From assembly GCA_016735235.1 (NCBI GenBank), contig JAERRW010000015.1:1-37284 (forward strand): a stretch of 37,284 nucleotides of DNA, read 5' to 3'. The position numbers and the translations under genes are program-made. This DNA is from Sulfurospirillum sp. GTDB taxonomy: Bacteria > Campylobacterota > Campylobacteria > Campylobacterales > Sulfurospirillaceae. Position 1 is the first letter of the stretch. Every line of letters starts with the position of its first letter. Below are positions 15,393 to 24,914 of the stretch, in pieces. The notes below the pieces were generated by a model, which searched no databases, was not told the origin of the DNA, and saw only the letters and a list, made by a program, of their open reading frames with translations.

Positions 15393-17271
15393 TTTTTTAT
15401 TGGCATGGATTGTATTAATTCCTCTTTTGAGTTCTATTTTACTGGGTATTATGTATCTATTTTCCATAAAAGTAGCAAGAGTTCCAAATTTTGTTTTTAC
15501 TCTACTTGGAGTTAGCGCACCGTTTCTAAGCTTTATTATTGGATTATCATTTTTTCTTAAGATGATAGGAAATAATGAAGTATTTATATATAAAGCGTAT
15601 AGATGGCTAGGTGTCGATGGCTATAATGTAGACATGGGATTTTTAGCAGACAAATTATCTATATTTATGGTTTTATTTGTAACTTTTGTAGGCGGATTAA
15701 TTCATATATATGCATCGGGTTATATGAAAAATGATAAAGGTTATGGAAAGTTTTTTTTCTATTTTAATCTATTTTTAGCATCAATGCTTCTACTTGTTTT
15801 AGCTAATAGTCCTATAATAATGTTTATAGGTTGGGAGGGAGTTGGAGTCTGCTCCTATTTTTTAATTAGTTACTATTATGAAAATAATGAAAATGTAAAA
15901 GCGGGCAATAAAGCATTTATAGCAAATCGTGTTGGAGATTTAGGTTTCATGATAGCTATGATAACCATGTTTTATTATGCTGGTTCTAACGGCTTTGACT
16001 ATGCAAACTTGGAAGCTAATATGGCACATGTCCCTGTAAATATATTGGTTTTTATAGGTTTAACACTATTTATTGGAGCAATAGGAAAATCAGCACAAAT
16101 ACCTCTTTTTGTCTGGTTACCAGATGCCATGGCTGGACCCACTCCTGTTTCTGCTCTAATTCATGCTGCAACTATGGTAACAGCTGGTGTTTACATGGTT
16201 GCTAGATTTCATTTTTTATATGATTTAATTCCTAATGTTGGTCTATTTATAGCTTATATTGGTGCATTTTCCGCTCTTTTTGCCGCTATTATTGCTACAA
16301 AACAGACAGATATTAAAAAAATATTGGCATACTCAACAATGAGCCAACTAGGCTACATGTTTATAGCCGTTGGGCTCGGTAGTTATAGTGTTGGAATTTT
16401 TCATGTTTTTACTCACTCATTTTTTAAAGCACTTCTTTTTATGGGTGCTGGAGCGGTCATAATAGCTCTTCATCATGAACAAAATATATTTAAAATGGGT
16501 GGCATGAAAAGCAAGACACCGCTTGTTTATTTTACAATGCTTATAGCAACCCTTGCAATAGCGGGCATTCCGCCATTTGCTGGTTTTTTTAGTAAAGATG
16601 AGATTCTTTTAACAGCATTTGGTTCTGGACAATATTTGATTTGGGGCATGGGAATTATTACTGCTATATTGACTGCTTATTACATGTTTAGACTGTTATT
16701 TGTTGTTTTTTATGGTAAAAATTATAAACAAAATAGAGAACTCTACCCCTTGGAGAAAAGTATAACAATGCCTTTGGTTGTATTAGCAATTGGTTCTATA
16801 ACTGCTGGATTTATTGGCATACCAGAGTTGCTTGGTGGAGATAATTTGATTGGAATTTGGTTAAGTGATTGGAAAAATAGCTCTTTGCAAGTTACACATA
16901 CTATTGAGATGTATCTTATGGGTATTAATATTTTGGCTGCATTTATAGGCACAACTGTAGCTTATAAAAAGTTTTACATGTATGACATGCAAAAGATACC
17001 ACAATATAAAGGCATAATTTGGAATAAATTCTACATAGATGAAATATACGATAGATTATTAGTTAAAAAACTAAAAAGTTTAAGTCTATTTATATCCAAT
17101 AAAGTAGATGCCAATATTATAGACATGTTGGTTATGGGCTTATCACATGGTTTTATAAAAAGCGGGCATGTTGTAGCAAAATTACAAAATGCAAATACTA
17201 GATTTTATGCATTTTTTATGCTTTTAGGTATTAGTATTATTTCAATACATTTAATTATGGTAATGAGGTAA
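15385..17271 (+). CDS. nuoL: NADH-quinone oxidoreductase subunit L
   Basis: NuoL is the distal antiporter-like proton pump subunit with the long lateral helix. The 628-residue protein has about sixteen hydrophobic segments, the conserved glutamate in FIGWEGVGVCSYFLI (Glu151), the lysine in GAIGKSAQIPLFVWLPDAMAGPTPVSALIHAATM (Lys235), and KKILAYSTMSQLGYMF in the middle. The C-terminal part with the amphipathic lateral helix is present (about residues 500-628), so it is full length. It overlaps nuoK by 8 nt and abuts nuoM with no gap. Confidence 0.97.
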   Translation: MNDFLLAWIVLIPLLSSILLGIMYLFSIKVARVPNFVFTLLGVSAPFLSFIIGLSFFLKMIGNNEVFIYKAYRWLGVDGYNVDMGFLADKLSIFMVLFVTFVGGLIHIYASGYMKNDKGYGKFFFYFNLFLASMLLLVLANSPIIMFIGWEGVGVCSYFLISYYYENNENVKAGNKAFIANRVGDLGFMIAMITMFYYAGSNGFDYANLEANMAHVPVNILVFIGLTLFIGAIGKSAQIPLFVWLPDAMAGPTPVSALIHAATMVTAGVYMVARFHFLYDLIPNVGLFIAYIGAFSALFAAIIATKQTDIKKILAYSTMSQLGYMFIAVGLGSYSVGIFHVFTHSFFKALLFMGAGAVIIALHHEQNIFKMGGMKSKTPLVYFTMLIATLAIAGIPPFAGFFSKDEILLTAFGSGQYLIWGMGIITAILTAYYMFRLLFVVFYGKNYKQNRELYPLEKSITMPLVVLAIGSITAGFIGIPELLGGDNLIGIWLSDWKNSSLQVTHTIEMYLMGINILAAFIGTTVAYKKFYMYDMQKIPQYKGIIWNKFYIDEIYDRLLVKKLKSLSLFISNKVDANIIDMLVMGLSHGFIKSGHVVAKLQNANTRFYAFFMLLGISIISIHLIMVMR

Positions 17272-18753
17272 ATGATGGATTTTGGAATACTTTCAGTAAT
17301 TATATTTTTGCCAATGTTTGTGGCTTTTTTAATGTTGATTTTGCCTTTTGGTGCTAAAGGAACGAGGAATGCAGCTTTTTTAACAGCAGTAGTTATTTTT
17401 ATGCTTGTTAGTGTTGTATATTATAATTTTGAACTTTATGGTTTTATGCAATTTAGTGAACATTATGAGTGGATATCTACTTATGGAATAAACTATAGTA
17501 TAGGGATAGATGGTTTTTCATTAATTATTTTAATGCTAATTGCTATTCTTATACCATGTGCTTATCTTTGGTTATGGGATGGAAGAACAAAAGGTTATTG
17601 GGTAAGTATGTTACTTATTCAAACGGGAATTACTGGAACTCTATTTTCTCAAGATTTAATTCTATTTTACTTTTTTTGGGAAGCTATGCTCCTTCCTGTT
17701 TTTATGATTATAGGCATGTTTGGAACTGGTAATAGAGTATTTTCAACTATAAAAATTACAGTTTATACCATGATGGGTTCTCTTTTTATGTTAATTTCTA
17801 TTTTGTATTTAGGAGTTGCATTTTTTGAAAACTATGGTTTTTGGAGTTTTGCATTGAGTGATATAATTCAAATTCAAAACTTAAGTAAAACTGAAGAGAT
17901 ATGGCTATTTGTAGGTTTCATGATAGCTTTTGCAATTAAAATACCACTCTTTCCATTTCACACATGGTTGCTTGAGACATACTCTAATTCACCTACGGGC
18001 GGTGTTTTTTTACTCTCTTCAATTATGGCAAAACTTGGAGTTTATGGAATAGTTCGTTTTGTAATGCCTATTTTCCCAGAATTATATAAAGAGTTTGCAC
18101 CATATTTTGTATGGATTGGCATATTTGGTTTAATCTATTTTGGAATTGCAGCACTAATGCAAACAAATATAAAAAAGATGTTTGCTTACTCCTCTGCATC
18201 GCATTTAGGTTTCATAGTTACTGGTATATTTTCATTAAATGCTTACGGCATGACAGGGGCTGCTTTTCTTATTATAGCTCATGCTATGGCAACTGGGGGA
18301 CTATTTCTATTGGTTGGAAAAATGGAGTACAATTTAGGTACAAAATCAATTCCAGATCTTGGCGGTATTGCTAAAAAAGCTCCTATGTTTACTACTTTTT
18401 TTGCTATTATGGTTTTGTGCATAGTTGGACTTCCCGGAACAAATGGCTTTGTAAGTGAATTTCTTATTATATTAGGTGCTTTTGGATTTAGCCCAAGTGC
18501 TGGCATAGTATCTGCTTTTACAGTTTTAATAGCAGCGAGTTTTATGTTTTGGATGTTTCAAAAAGCCATCCTAGTCGATAGCGGTAATGATACATCTAAA
18601 ATGAAAGATTTAAACCTCAAAGAGACAATGGGAATGATACCATTGGCATTTTTGATTATCGCCATGGGCATATATCCAGATTGGTTTTTTTATAAAATAG
18701 AACCAACAATACAACACTACATAGTCGATATTTTAGAGATAAGGAATTATTGA
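17272..18753 (+). CDS. nuoM: NADH-quinone oxidoreductase subunit M
   Basis: Second antiporter-like proton pump subunit, 493 residues. Glu137 in FYFFWEAMLLPVFMIIG and Lys223 in AFAIKIPLFPFHTWLLETYSNSPTGG are the conserved charged residues of the channel. KKMFAYSSASHLGFIVTG and MVLCIVGLPGTNGFVSEF are further landmarks. The ATG at 17272 directly follows the nuoL stop; a second ATG at 17275 is equally possible. It overlaps nuoN by one base. Confidence 0.97.
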   Translation: MMDFGILSVIIFLPMFVAFLMLILPFGAKGTRNAAFLTAVVIFMLVSVVYYNFELYGFMQFSEHYEWISTYGINYSIGIDGFSLIILMLIAILIPCAYLWLWDGRTKGYWVSMLLIQTGITGTLFSQDLILFYFFWEAMLLPVFMIIGMFGTGNRVFSTIKITVYTMMGSLFMLISILYLGVAFFENYGFWSFALSDIIQIQNLSKTEEIWLFVGFMIAFAIKIPLFPFHTWLLETYSNSPTGGVFLLSSIMAKLGVYGIVRFVMPIFPELYKEFAPYFVWIGIFGLIYFGIAALMQTNIKKMFAYSSASHLGFIVTGIFSLNAYGMTGAAFLIIAHAMATGGLFLLVGKMEYNLGTKSIPDLGGIAKKAPMFTTFFAIMVLCIVGLPGTNGFVSEFLIILGAFGFSPSAGIVSAFTVLIAASFMFWMFQKAILVDSGNDTSKMKDLNLKETMGMIPLAFLIIAMGIYPDWFFYKIEPTIQHYIVDILEIRNY

Positions 18754-20261
18754 TGAATGTGCCAGATTTTATATACTTACTTCCACTATTTCTTGTTATA
18801 GTCGGAGCTTTAACTTTGATGATAATTAGTACATTTAAAACTATTACAATTAAAAAAGGTGCAACTGTTACACTTTTATTTTTACTATTGGCATTTTTTG
18901 CAAATATGTATAATTTAAATAGTTCGGATAATATCTATTCTGTATACCCTTTTGTAGAAATTTTCAATAAAATGATTATAGTAGATACTTTTTCAGGTTA
19001 TTTTAGTGCTATACTTATTTTAGGCGCTATTTTAACTATACTCATAGGACTTCACTATTTTGAGAAACATAAAGGGTTTACAGTAGAGTTTTTCTCTATA
19101 TTTCTTTTTTCACTTTTTGGAATGATGTTTTTAGTACATGCAAATGAGTTAATTAGTGCTTTTATTGCTTTAGAAATAACCTCAATATCTCTATATATTA
19201 TGATTGGTTTTGAAAAAGTAATAGACAGAAGAGTGGAAGCTAGTTATAGATACTTAGTATTAGGCTCACTTGCTGGAGTCTTTTATCTGTTGGGTGCTTC
19301 ATTTATATATGGCTCAACAGGCACAACAACTATAGGCATAATAGGTGATATGACACTCAATACTTTTGAGACAAATTATCAACTTCTTATCATAGGTGGG
19401 ACTATGATTTTCATTACATTTTTATTTAAAATTGCAGCATTTCCTTTTCAAAATTGGGCTTTAGATGTATATGATGGCGCACCACTTCCTGTAACAGCAT
19501 ACATGGCCGCAACTTTTAAAGCAGCTATTTTTGGATTTATACTTAGGTTAGTTATAGTAGATTTTGACCTTATTCGTGATTTTTGGGATGATGTACTTAT
19601 TTATATTATTATATTGACTTTAGCATATGGTAGTTTTTTAACTATTGTACAAAAGTCTTTAAAAAGAATGCTTATTGCATCAAGTATAGTTCATACTGGC
19701 TATCTTTTAATAGCGTTTACTTCTATAGGCATGATAGGTGAAAGTGCTGCTAGTTCGATTATATTTTATCTTGTAGCTTACCTCTTGTCTGCACTTGGTG
19801 CATTTGGGCTAATAGCTTATATCTCTTCAAATGATCATCTTAGAATTACTTATGATGATTTTAGAGGATTTGCAAGAATTAGACCATACATGGCGGCTAT
19901 GCTTAGTATTTTTATGCTCTCATTAGCTGGAATCCCTGCTACTATAGGTTTTATAGGCAAGTTTTATATATTTACAGGAGCTATAGAATCAGGTAATACA
20001 ATTTTAGCTATTGTCGGTATTTTGGCTACTTTTATATCTGTATATTACTATTTTAAGCTTATAGCTATAATGTATTTTTATAAAAGTGTTGAGATGACAA
20101 ATGTTCCTCCACTAAAAGGTGTAGCTCCTTTAGTGATAGCCGGAATCGCTCTTATGATTATTTGGGGTGGTATTGGAAATACACTTATAGCATACTTTCC
20201 AGGAGTTGATTTTTTAATTGATATGGCTAAATTATCTTACGAATCTCTTTTTATAGGGTAA
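18753..20261 (+). CDS. nuoN: NADH-quinone oxidoreductase subunit N
   Basis: Third antiporter-like subunit, 502 residues, about fourteen helices. It shows ELISAFIALEITSISLYIMIGF with the conserved glutamate (about residue 141 or the one in ANEL near 131), FLFKIAAFPFQNWALDVYDGAPLPVTAYMA with the lysine, and KRMLIASSIVHTGYLLIA. I use the ATG at 18753, which shares its A with the nuoM TGA and has AAGGA 7 nt upstream; the track's TTG at 18750 is less likely. It ends the rightward nuo operon, 10 nt from the stop of convergent nuoF. Confidence 0.96.
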   Translation: MNVPDFIYLLPLFLVIVGALTLMIISTFKTITIKKGATVTLLFLLLAFFANMYNLNSSDNIYSVYPFVEIFNKMIIVDTFSGYFSAILILGAILTILIGLHYFEKHKGFTVEFFSIFLFSLFGMMFLVHANELISAFIALEITSISLYIMIGFEKVIDRRVEASYRYLVLGSLAGVFYLLGASFIYGSTGTTTIGIIGDMTLNTFETNYQLLIIGGTMIFITFLFKIAAFPFQNWALDVYDGAPLPVTAYMAATFKAAIFGFILRLVIVDFDLIRDFWDDVLIYIIILTLAYGSFLTIVQKSLKRMLIASSIVHTGYLLIAFTSIGMIGESAASSIIFYLVAYLLSALGAFGLIAYISSNDHLRITYDDFRGFARIRPYMAAMLSIFMLSLAGIPATIGFIGKFYIFTGAIESGNTILAIVGILATFISVYYYFKLIAIMYFYKSVEMTNVPPLKGVAPLVIAGIALMIIWGGIGNTLIAYFPGVDFLIDMAKLSYESLFIG

Positions 20262-20271
20262 CTTTTTACTA

Positions 20272-21519
20272 TTAATTTTTGCATAAACTATAAAACTCAT
20301 CTTGAAATTTACTTATGTAGCTATTTGCAATAAATGCAACAGAGGGAGCAAATACACAAATAGTTTTACCATTTAACATTTCACATGCATCTAATATAGT
20401 ATCGAAGTCTTTTCTCGTACCTTTTTTGTCTAGTAATTTACCTAAAATTTTATCTACCCAGCCACACCCTTCACGGCAAGGAGTACACTGCCCACAAGAT
20501 TCATGATGATAAAATTCAAAAAGATTTTTCATGACCTTTGGTATAGATGTATCTTTATCTATGATTATCATGCCTCCCGTTCCAAGGGTTGAGCCATGAG
20601 CTTTTAGAGATTCATAATCTAAAGTGATATTTTCTATTTCATCGGCTTTTAAAATTTGGCAAGATGAGCCACCCGGTATTACTGCTTTTAGTTTTTTACT
20701 GCCCTTGACACCACCACCAATAGTTTCTATAACATCTTTCATATTGACACCAAATGGAAGCTCGTAAATTCCAGGATTTTCTACATGTCCACTTAAGCCA
20801 AAAAGCATAGTTCCTGGACTCTCTTGTGTTCCATAATTACGATAATTCTTAAATCCATTACTTATAATATAAGGAACACTTGCTATAGTTTCTACATTAT
20901 TTACTACAGTAGGCGCTCCAAAAAACCACTCTGGTTCTTTTTGTTGAGGCTTAAGTCTAGGATGACCACGCTTTCCTTCAAGCGACTCTAATAACGCACT
21001 TTTTTCACCACATATGTAAGCTCCAGCACCACGATGGACTGTAATATCAAGTTTATAATCAAATCCAGCGACTTTTTTACCAAGATAACCAGCTTTATAT
21101 GCCTCTTCAATAGCATCATTTAGTCGTTTTGTACAAAATAGGTATTCACCACGGATATAGATATAAGCATGGTTTGCCCCAATAGCATATGAAGAGTTTA
21201 TTATTCCCTCTATGAGAAGATGAGGGTCATGCTCCATGATTTGCCTATCTTTAAAAGTTCCAGGCTCACTCTCATCAGCATTAACTACTAAATAAGATGG
21301 TTTTTCATGGTTTTGAGGCATAAGTTTCCATTTATCTCCAGTATGGGCTCCACCTCCACCTTTGCCTCTTAGCCCACTTTTAGCTACTTCTTCAATAACC
21401 TCGTTAGGAGTTAAGCTAAAAAGTCTCTTTAATGAACTATATCTATCATGCTTTAGAGCAACTTTTAGTTTATGCGAATTTTCTATTTTAAAATTTTTAC
21501 TTATTATTTGTACTATCAT
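20272..21519 (-). CDS. nuoF: NADH-quinone oxidoreductase subunit F (NADH/FMN-binding)
   Basis: NuoF binds NADH and FMN and passes electrons to cluster N3. The 415-residue protein has NADESEPGTFKDRQ, GAGAYICGEKSALLESLEG, PTVVNNVET and the N3 cluster motif ESCGQCTPCREG with Cys342, 345, 348 and a fourth Cys388. The FMN loop reads RGKGGGGAHTGDKW (residues 51-64), where most NuoF have RGRGGAGFxTGxKW, so Phe is Ala and the next residue is His. Its presence contrasts with Campylobacter and Helicobacter, which lack a normal NuoE/NuoF pair. Last gene of the leftward nuoABCDEF operon, overlapping nuoE by 4 nt. Confidence 0.95.
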   Translation of the reverse strand: MIVQIISKNFKIENSHKLKVALKHDRYSSLKRLFSLTPNEVIEEVAKSGLRGKGGGGAHTGDKWKLMPQNHEKPSYLVVNADESEPGTFKDRQIMEHDPHLLIEGIINSSYAIGANHAYIYIRGEYLFCTKRLNDAIEEAYKAGYLGKKVAGFDYKLDITVHRGAGAYICGEKSALLESLEGKRGHPRLKPQQKEPEWFFGAPTVVNNVETIASVPYIISNGFKNYRNYGTQESPGTMLFGLSGHVENPGIYELPFGVNMKDVIETIGGGVKGSKKLKAVIPGGSSCQILKADEIENITLDYESLKAHGSTLGTGGMIIIDKDTSIPKVMKNLFEFYHHESCGQCTPCREGCGWVDKILGKLLDKKGTRKDFDTILDACEMLNGKTICVFAPSVAFIANSYISKFQDEFYSLCKN

Positions 21520-21989
21520 AACTCATCCAATATTTTATCTATTTTTTTTATACTTAAATTGCCAATATAATCATCGTTTAAACTCATTGCAGGTGCTTCG
21601 CCACATGCACCTAAACATTCAACTTCACTTAAAGTAAATTTCATATCTTTAGTTGTCTCACCAAAGTTTATGCCTAATCTATTTTTTAAGTGAGAGCGTA
21701 TTTTTTCAGAGCCACATAGTTTACAAGATAGTGTTTTGCATACTTGAATATGGTGAATTCCAATTGGTTTTAAATTAAACATAGTATAAAAAGATGCAAT
21801 ACTATGTATGTCTATAGGTGTAGTTTCAAGTTTTTTTGCTAAATAAATCATAGCATCTTGACTAATCCAACCCTCTTGATACTGTATCATCCAAAGTGAT
21901 GGAAGTGTGAGCGACATTTTATTTGGATACCTTGTTAAAAGTTCTTGAAACTTTTTTTCATTTTTGTTGGAAAATTCAAATTTACTCAT
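21516..21989 (-). CDS. nuoE: NADH-quinone oxidoreductase subunit E
   Basis: A thioredoxin-like [2Fe-2S] subunit that pairs with NuoF. The 157-residue protein has the N1a motif C-x4-C then C-x3-C: CKTLSC (Cys84, 89) and CLGAC (Cys125, 129), and the helical N-terminal part with SIASFYTMF. Length is typical. The ATG overlaps the nuoCD stop (ATGA) and its own stop overlaps nuoF, indicating coupled translation. Confidence 0.96.
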   Translation of the reverse strand: MSKFEFSNKNEKKFQELLTRYPNKMSLTLPSLWMIQYQEGWISQDAMIYLAKKLETTPIDIHSIASFYTMFNLKPIGIHHIQVCKTLSCKLCGSEKIRSHLKNRLGINFGETTKDMKFTLSEVECLGACGEAPAMSLNDDYIGNLSIKKIDKILDEL

Positions 21990-23665
21990 CTATCTAACTC
22001 TCCAGCAACTATATTGAGGCTAGCCAAAGTTACGACCGAATCGGCTATCATACCACCTTCGAGAATGCTAGGAAGTGTAGACATAGCAGGAAAACATGGC
22101 GGTCTAACCTTTACTTTATATGGAGTTCCGCTACCATCACTAATAATAAAAAACCCAAGTTCTCCATTACCAGCTTCTATAGCCCCATAGTACTCTTTAT
22201 GCGGTACTCTTACACCATCGACTATAAGTTTAAATTGATTCATAAGACCCTCTATATTGTTATAAACATTTTGTTTTTTTGGAAGTGCTACTGCTTTGTC
22301 ATTGACGATAATATCACCTTTAGGCAACATTTTCATAGATTGATTTATTATGCTTATGCTTTGTCTAATCTCTTCAAATCTAACCATCATTCTATCGTAT
22401 ACATCACCAACACTACCTATTGCAATATCAAAATCAAGAGAGTTATAAAAGTAATATGGATCTGTTTTTCTCAAATCGTATGCTACTCCACTAGCTCTTA
22501 AATTTGGTCCAGTAAAGCCACTGTTTATAGCTTTTTTTGCACTTACAACTCCTACATTTTGTGTTCTATCATGAAAAATTTTATTATGTTCAATGAGGCT
22601 TAAGGTATCACCCATGCCTTTTTCTATTGCTTTTATGCAACTTTTTAAGTCCTCCTCAAAGCCATCATATAAATCATGTGCAACTCCACCAATTCTAACA
22701 TATGTATTTGTTAATCTAGCTCCTGTTAGTTTTGAAAGTAAATCATATGCAACTTCTCTAGGATTATAAAGATACCAATAGTTTGTTAATGCTCCCATAT
22801 CAACTAGATTAGCAGCCAAACAGACAAGATGATCAATAATACGATAAAGCTCGCCAGTAATAACTCTAATAAATTGAGCCCTCTCTGGTATGGTTATATT
22901 TAACATGCACTCTACTGTATGAGCAAAAGCGGTATTGTTCAATATAGCAGAACAGTAGTTTAGTCTATCTGTGTAAGGTATGATTTGATTGTAGGTATGG
23001 TTTTCACATGATTTTTCAAAACCACGATGAAGATAGCCTATCTCACTTACAGCACCAACAATAGTCTCGCCATCAAGTGCTACAAAGTTTCTTATAGTTC
23101 CATGACTTGCAGGGTGTGCAGGACCCAAGTTTAAAAACATTAGATCATCATGTGAGTTATAGCCTTTTTTGCTTAAAACAGAGGTCATTTCATCCATTAA
23201 GTCATCGGTTTGTGTACAAGCTTGCCTTTGCTTTATTGGATAATCTCTTCTTAGAGGATGACCTTTAAACTCTTTATGGTTTAAAACTCTTTTTAAATTT
23301 GGATGATTTAAAAATTTTATACCGTACTGATCCCAAACTTCTCGTTCAGCCCAGTTTGCTGAGAAAAATATATCACAAATGCTTTCAACATGTAGATTCT
23401 CTTCATCTTTGCCAATAAAACTTTTTAGAGTAATAACATTTTTAAACTCTTTATCTCTTAAAATATATATAACTGCAAATCTTGTAGGTGTCGGTTTAGT
23501 AAACTCCAAGTAGTCAATAGCTGTAATATCTGCTAAAAAATGAAAACCATCTCTCTCATTTAAGCATTTTATCATCGATTTAATATGAGTTTTTTCTATA
23601 AGGTAAATTCCATTTTCATCTTTTTCATAGAGACCTTTAAACTCTTTTTCAAAGCAACTACACAT
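21986..23665 (-). CDS. nuoCD: Fused NADH-quinone oxidoreductase subunits C and D
   Basis: One 559-residue chain holds NuoC (about residues 1-150, ending [23 protein letters not shown]...HPLRRDYP) and NuoD (from about 170 to the end). NuoD landmarks are [13 protein letters not shown] with the quinone-site histidine region, [19 protein letters not shown] and [12 protein letters not shown]. The fusion is known from E. coli and several other groups. It lies at the NuoB-quinone interface of complex I. It starts inside the end of nuoB (8-nt overlap). Confidence 0.96.
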   Translation of the reverse strand: MCSCFEKEFKGLYEKDENGIYLIEKTHIKSMIKCLNERDGFHFLADITAIDYLEFTKPTPTRFAVIYILRDKEFKNVITLKSFIGKDEENLHVESICDIFFSANWAEREVWDQYGIKFLNHPNLKRVLNHKEFKGHPLRRDYPIKQRQACTQTDDLMDEMTSVLSKKGYNSHDDLMFLNLGPAHPASHGTIRNFVALDGETIVGAVSEIGYLHRGFEKSCENHTYNQIIPYTDRLNYCSAILNNTAFAHTVECMLNITIPERAQFIRVITGELYRIIDHLVCLAANLVDMGALTNYWYLYNPREVAYDLLSKLTGARLTNTYVRIGGVAHDLYDGFEEDLKSCIKAIEKGMGDTLSLIEHNKIFHDRTQNVGVVSAKKAINSGFTGPNLRASGVAYDLRKTDPYYFYNSLDFDIAIGSVGDVYDRMMVRFEEIRQSISIINQSMKMLPKGDIIVNDKAVALPKKQNVYNNIEGLMNQFKLIVDGVRVPHKEYYGAIEAGNGELGFFIISDGSGTPYKVKVRPPCFPAMSTLPSILEGGMIADSVVTLASLNIVAGELDR

Positions 23666-24179
23666 CTAATTGCCCTTTGAAATTTTTATTTACTCTATCT
23701 TTGATTATAGACTCTTCTTTTTTTTGTAGTTTTTGAATTTGTAAAAGAGCATCAAGAAGAGCTTCGGGACGAGGAGGACAACCAGCAACATATACATCAA
23801 CAGGTATAATTGAATCTATACCTTGAAGAGTTGTATAATTATCGTAAAAGCCTCCACTACAAGCACATGCACCCATACTAATAACCCATTTTGGTTCAGT
23901 CATTTGATTATATATTTTTCTAAGTACAGGAACTTGTTTATGGCTTATAGTTCCAGCAACGACCATAAGATCTGCTTGTCTTGGTGAAAATCTAACGACT
24001 TCAGCACCAAATCTAGATATATCAAACTTACTAGACGCCGCACTCATAAACTCAATAGCACAACATGCTGTACCAAAAACATAGGGCCACATTGAAGATT
24101 CACGCGCCCAACTTATTGCACTATTTAATTTAGTAGTTACAATACTATTACCAAAAATTGCCTCTGCTCCTACTGCCAT
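23658..24179 (-). CDS. nuoB: NADH-quinone oxidoreductase subunit B
   Basis: NuoB carries the terminal cluster N2, which reduces quinone. The 173-residue protein has the tandem cysteines [10 protein letters not shown] (Cys39, 40), Cys105 in GACACSGG and Cys134 in [12 protein letters not shown], with the same spacing as in E. coli (65 and 29 residues), so all four ligands are present. It overlaps nuoA by 10 nt and nuoCD by 8 nt. Confidence 0.97.
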   Translation of the reverse strand: MAVGAEAIFGNSIVTTKLNSAISWARESSMWPYVFGTACCAIEFMSAASSKFDISRFGAEVVRFSPRQADLMVVAGTISHKQVPVLRKIYNQMTEPKWVISMGACACSGGFYDNYTTLQGIDSIIPVDVYVAGCPPRPEALLDALLQIQKLQKKEESIIKDRVNKNFKGQLDV

Positions 24180-24532
24180 TTAAGCGCCTTTATACGATAT
24201 ACATAGATAAGACCAAGAACTAGAAAACCCATAAAGGTAAACATTTCAGCTAATCCAAAAAAGCCAAGTTCTCGCACATTTACAGCCCATGGAAACATAA
24301 AAATAATCTCCACATCAAATAGTACAAAAAGTATGGCAACTAAATAAAATTTTACACTAAAACGACTATCACATCCACCTATAGGGTTAGTAACACCGCT
24401 TTCATAAGAAAAATTTTTATGTTTATTGCCTTGATTATTTGGTCCTAGCTTATTTGATAAAACAAAAAGCGTTGGAATAGTAATCGACAACACCAACACA
24501 ATAGAAGAAGCAAGAATTAATTCGAGTGACAC
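24170..24532 (-). CDS. nuoA: NADH-quinone oxidoreductase subunit A
   Basis: A 120-residue, three-helix membrane subunit. It has [43 protein letters not shown], the highly conserved loop and second helix of NuoA with DVE. The start is GTG at 24532 with GAGAGG about 9 nt upstream; no ATG is available in frame. It heads the leftward nuo operon. Confidence 0.95.
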   Translation of the reverse strand: MSLELILASSIVLVLSITIPTLFVLSNKLGPNNQGNKHKNFSYESGVTNPIGGCDSRFSVKFYLVAILFVLFDVEIIFMFPWAVNVRELGFFGLAEMFTFMGFLVLGLIYVYRIKALKWQ

Positions 24533-24680
24533 CAGATTGTACCTCTCTTTTAAGATTTTTTATATAATACCTAATCTAGCTTGAAATAAAAGTAAAAAAT
24601 TTAAATAAAATAAATTTCTAAGAGTGTTTTGAATATAATAAACTCTTAATAAAGTTTAGATATAACAAAAAAGGCAAATA
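24533..24680. promoter_or_regulatory. Divergent promoter region between nuoA and the 24681 gene
   Basis: This 148-nt AT-rich gap contains, on the plus strand, a perfect TATAAT (24634-24639) about 42 nt before the GTG of the 77-residue gene. On the minus strand, a GTATTATATAA stretch (about 24550-24560) is a -10 candidate for nuoA. No clear -35 boxes or operators are visible. Consensus matching only. Confidence 0.4.
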
Positions 24681-24914
24681 GTGGATAAAAAGATGATTGC
24701 TAATGAGTTGTCAAAACTTATAGAGATAAGAACAAATTTTTTAACTTATTTAGATGATAATATTCCTAAAAAAAGTAACCTAATTGAGTATGATTTTAGT
24801 GATTATCCAACTTTAGATGCAAAGAAAATACATGAACATTTTTTTAAGCTAGATTATCAAGCTAGAAAATTAAGAGGTTTCTTAGTAAAAGAGTTAGATA
24901 TAAAGGTAAAATAG
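24681..24914 (+). CDS. Small hypothetical protein upstream of alr
   Basis: A 77-residue acidic-basic, probably helical protein with no membrane segment and no motif I recognise. It begins at GTG 24681 with AAAGG 6-7 nt upstream; an ATG three codons on (24693) is the alternative. Its TAG stop overlaps the GTG of alr by one base, so the two are co-translated. A lineage-specific small protein is likely; no function proposed. Confidence 0.6.
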   Translation: MDKKMIANELSKLIEIRTNFLTYLDDNIPKKSNLIEYDFSDYPTLDAKKIHEHFFKLDYQARKLRGFLVKELDIKVK

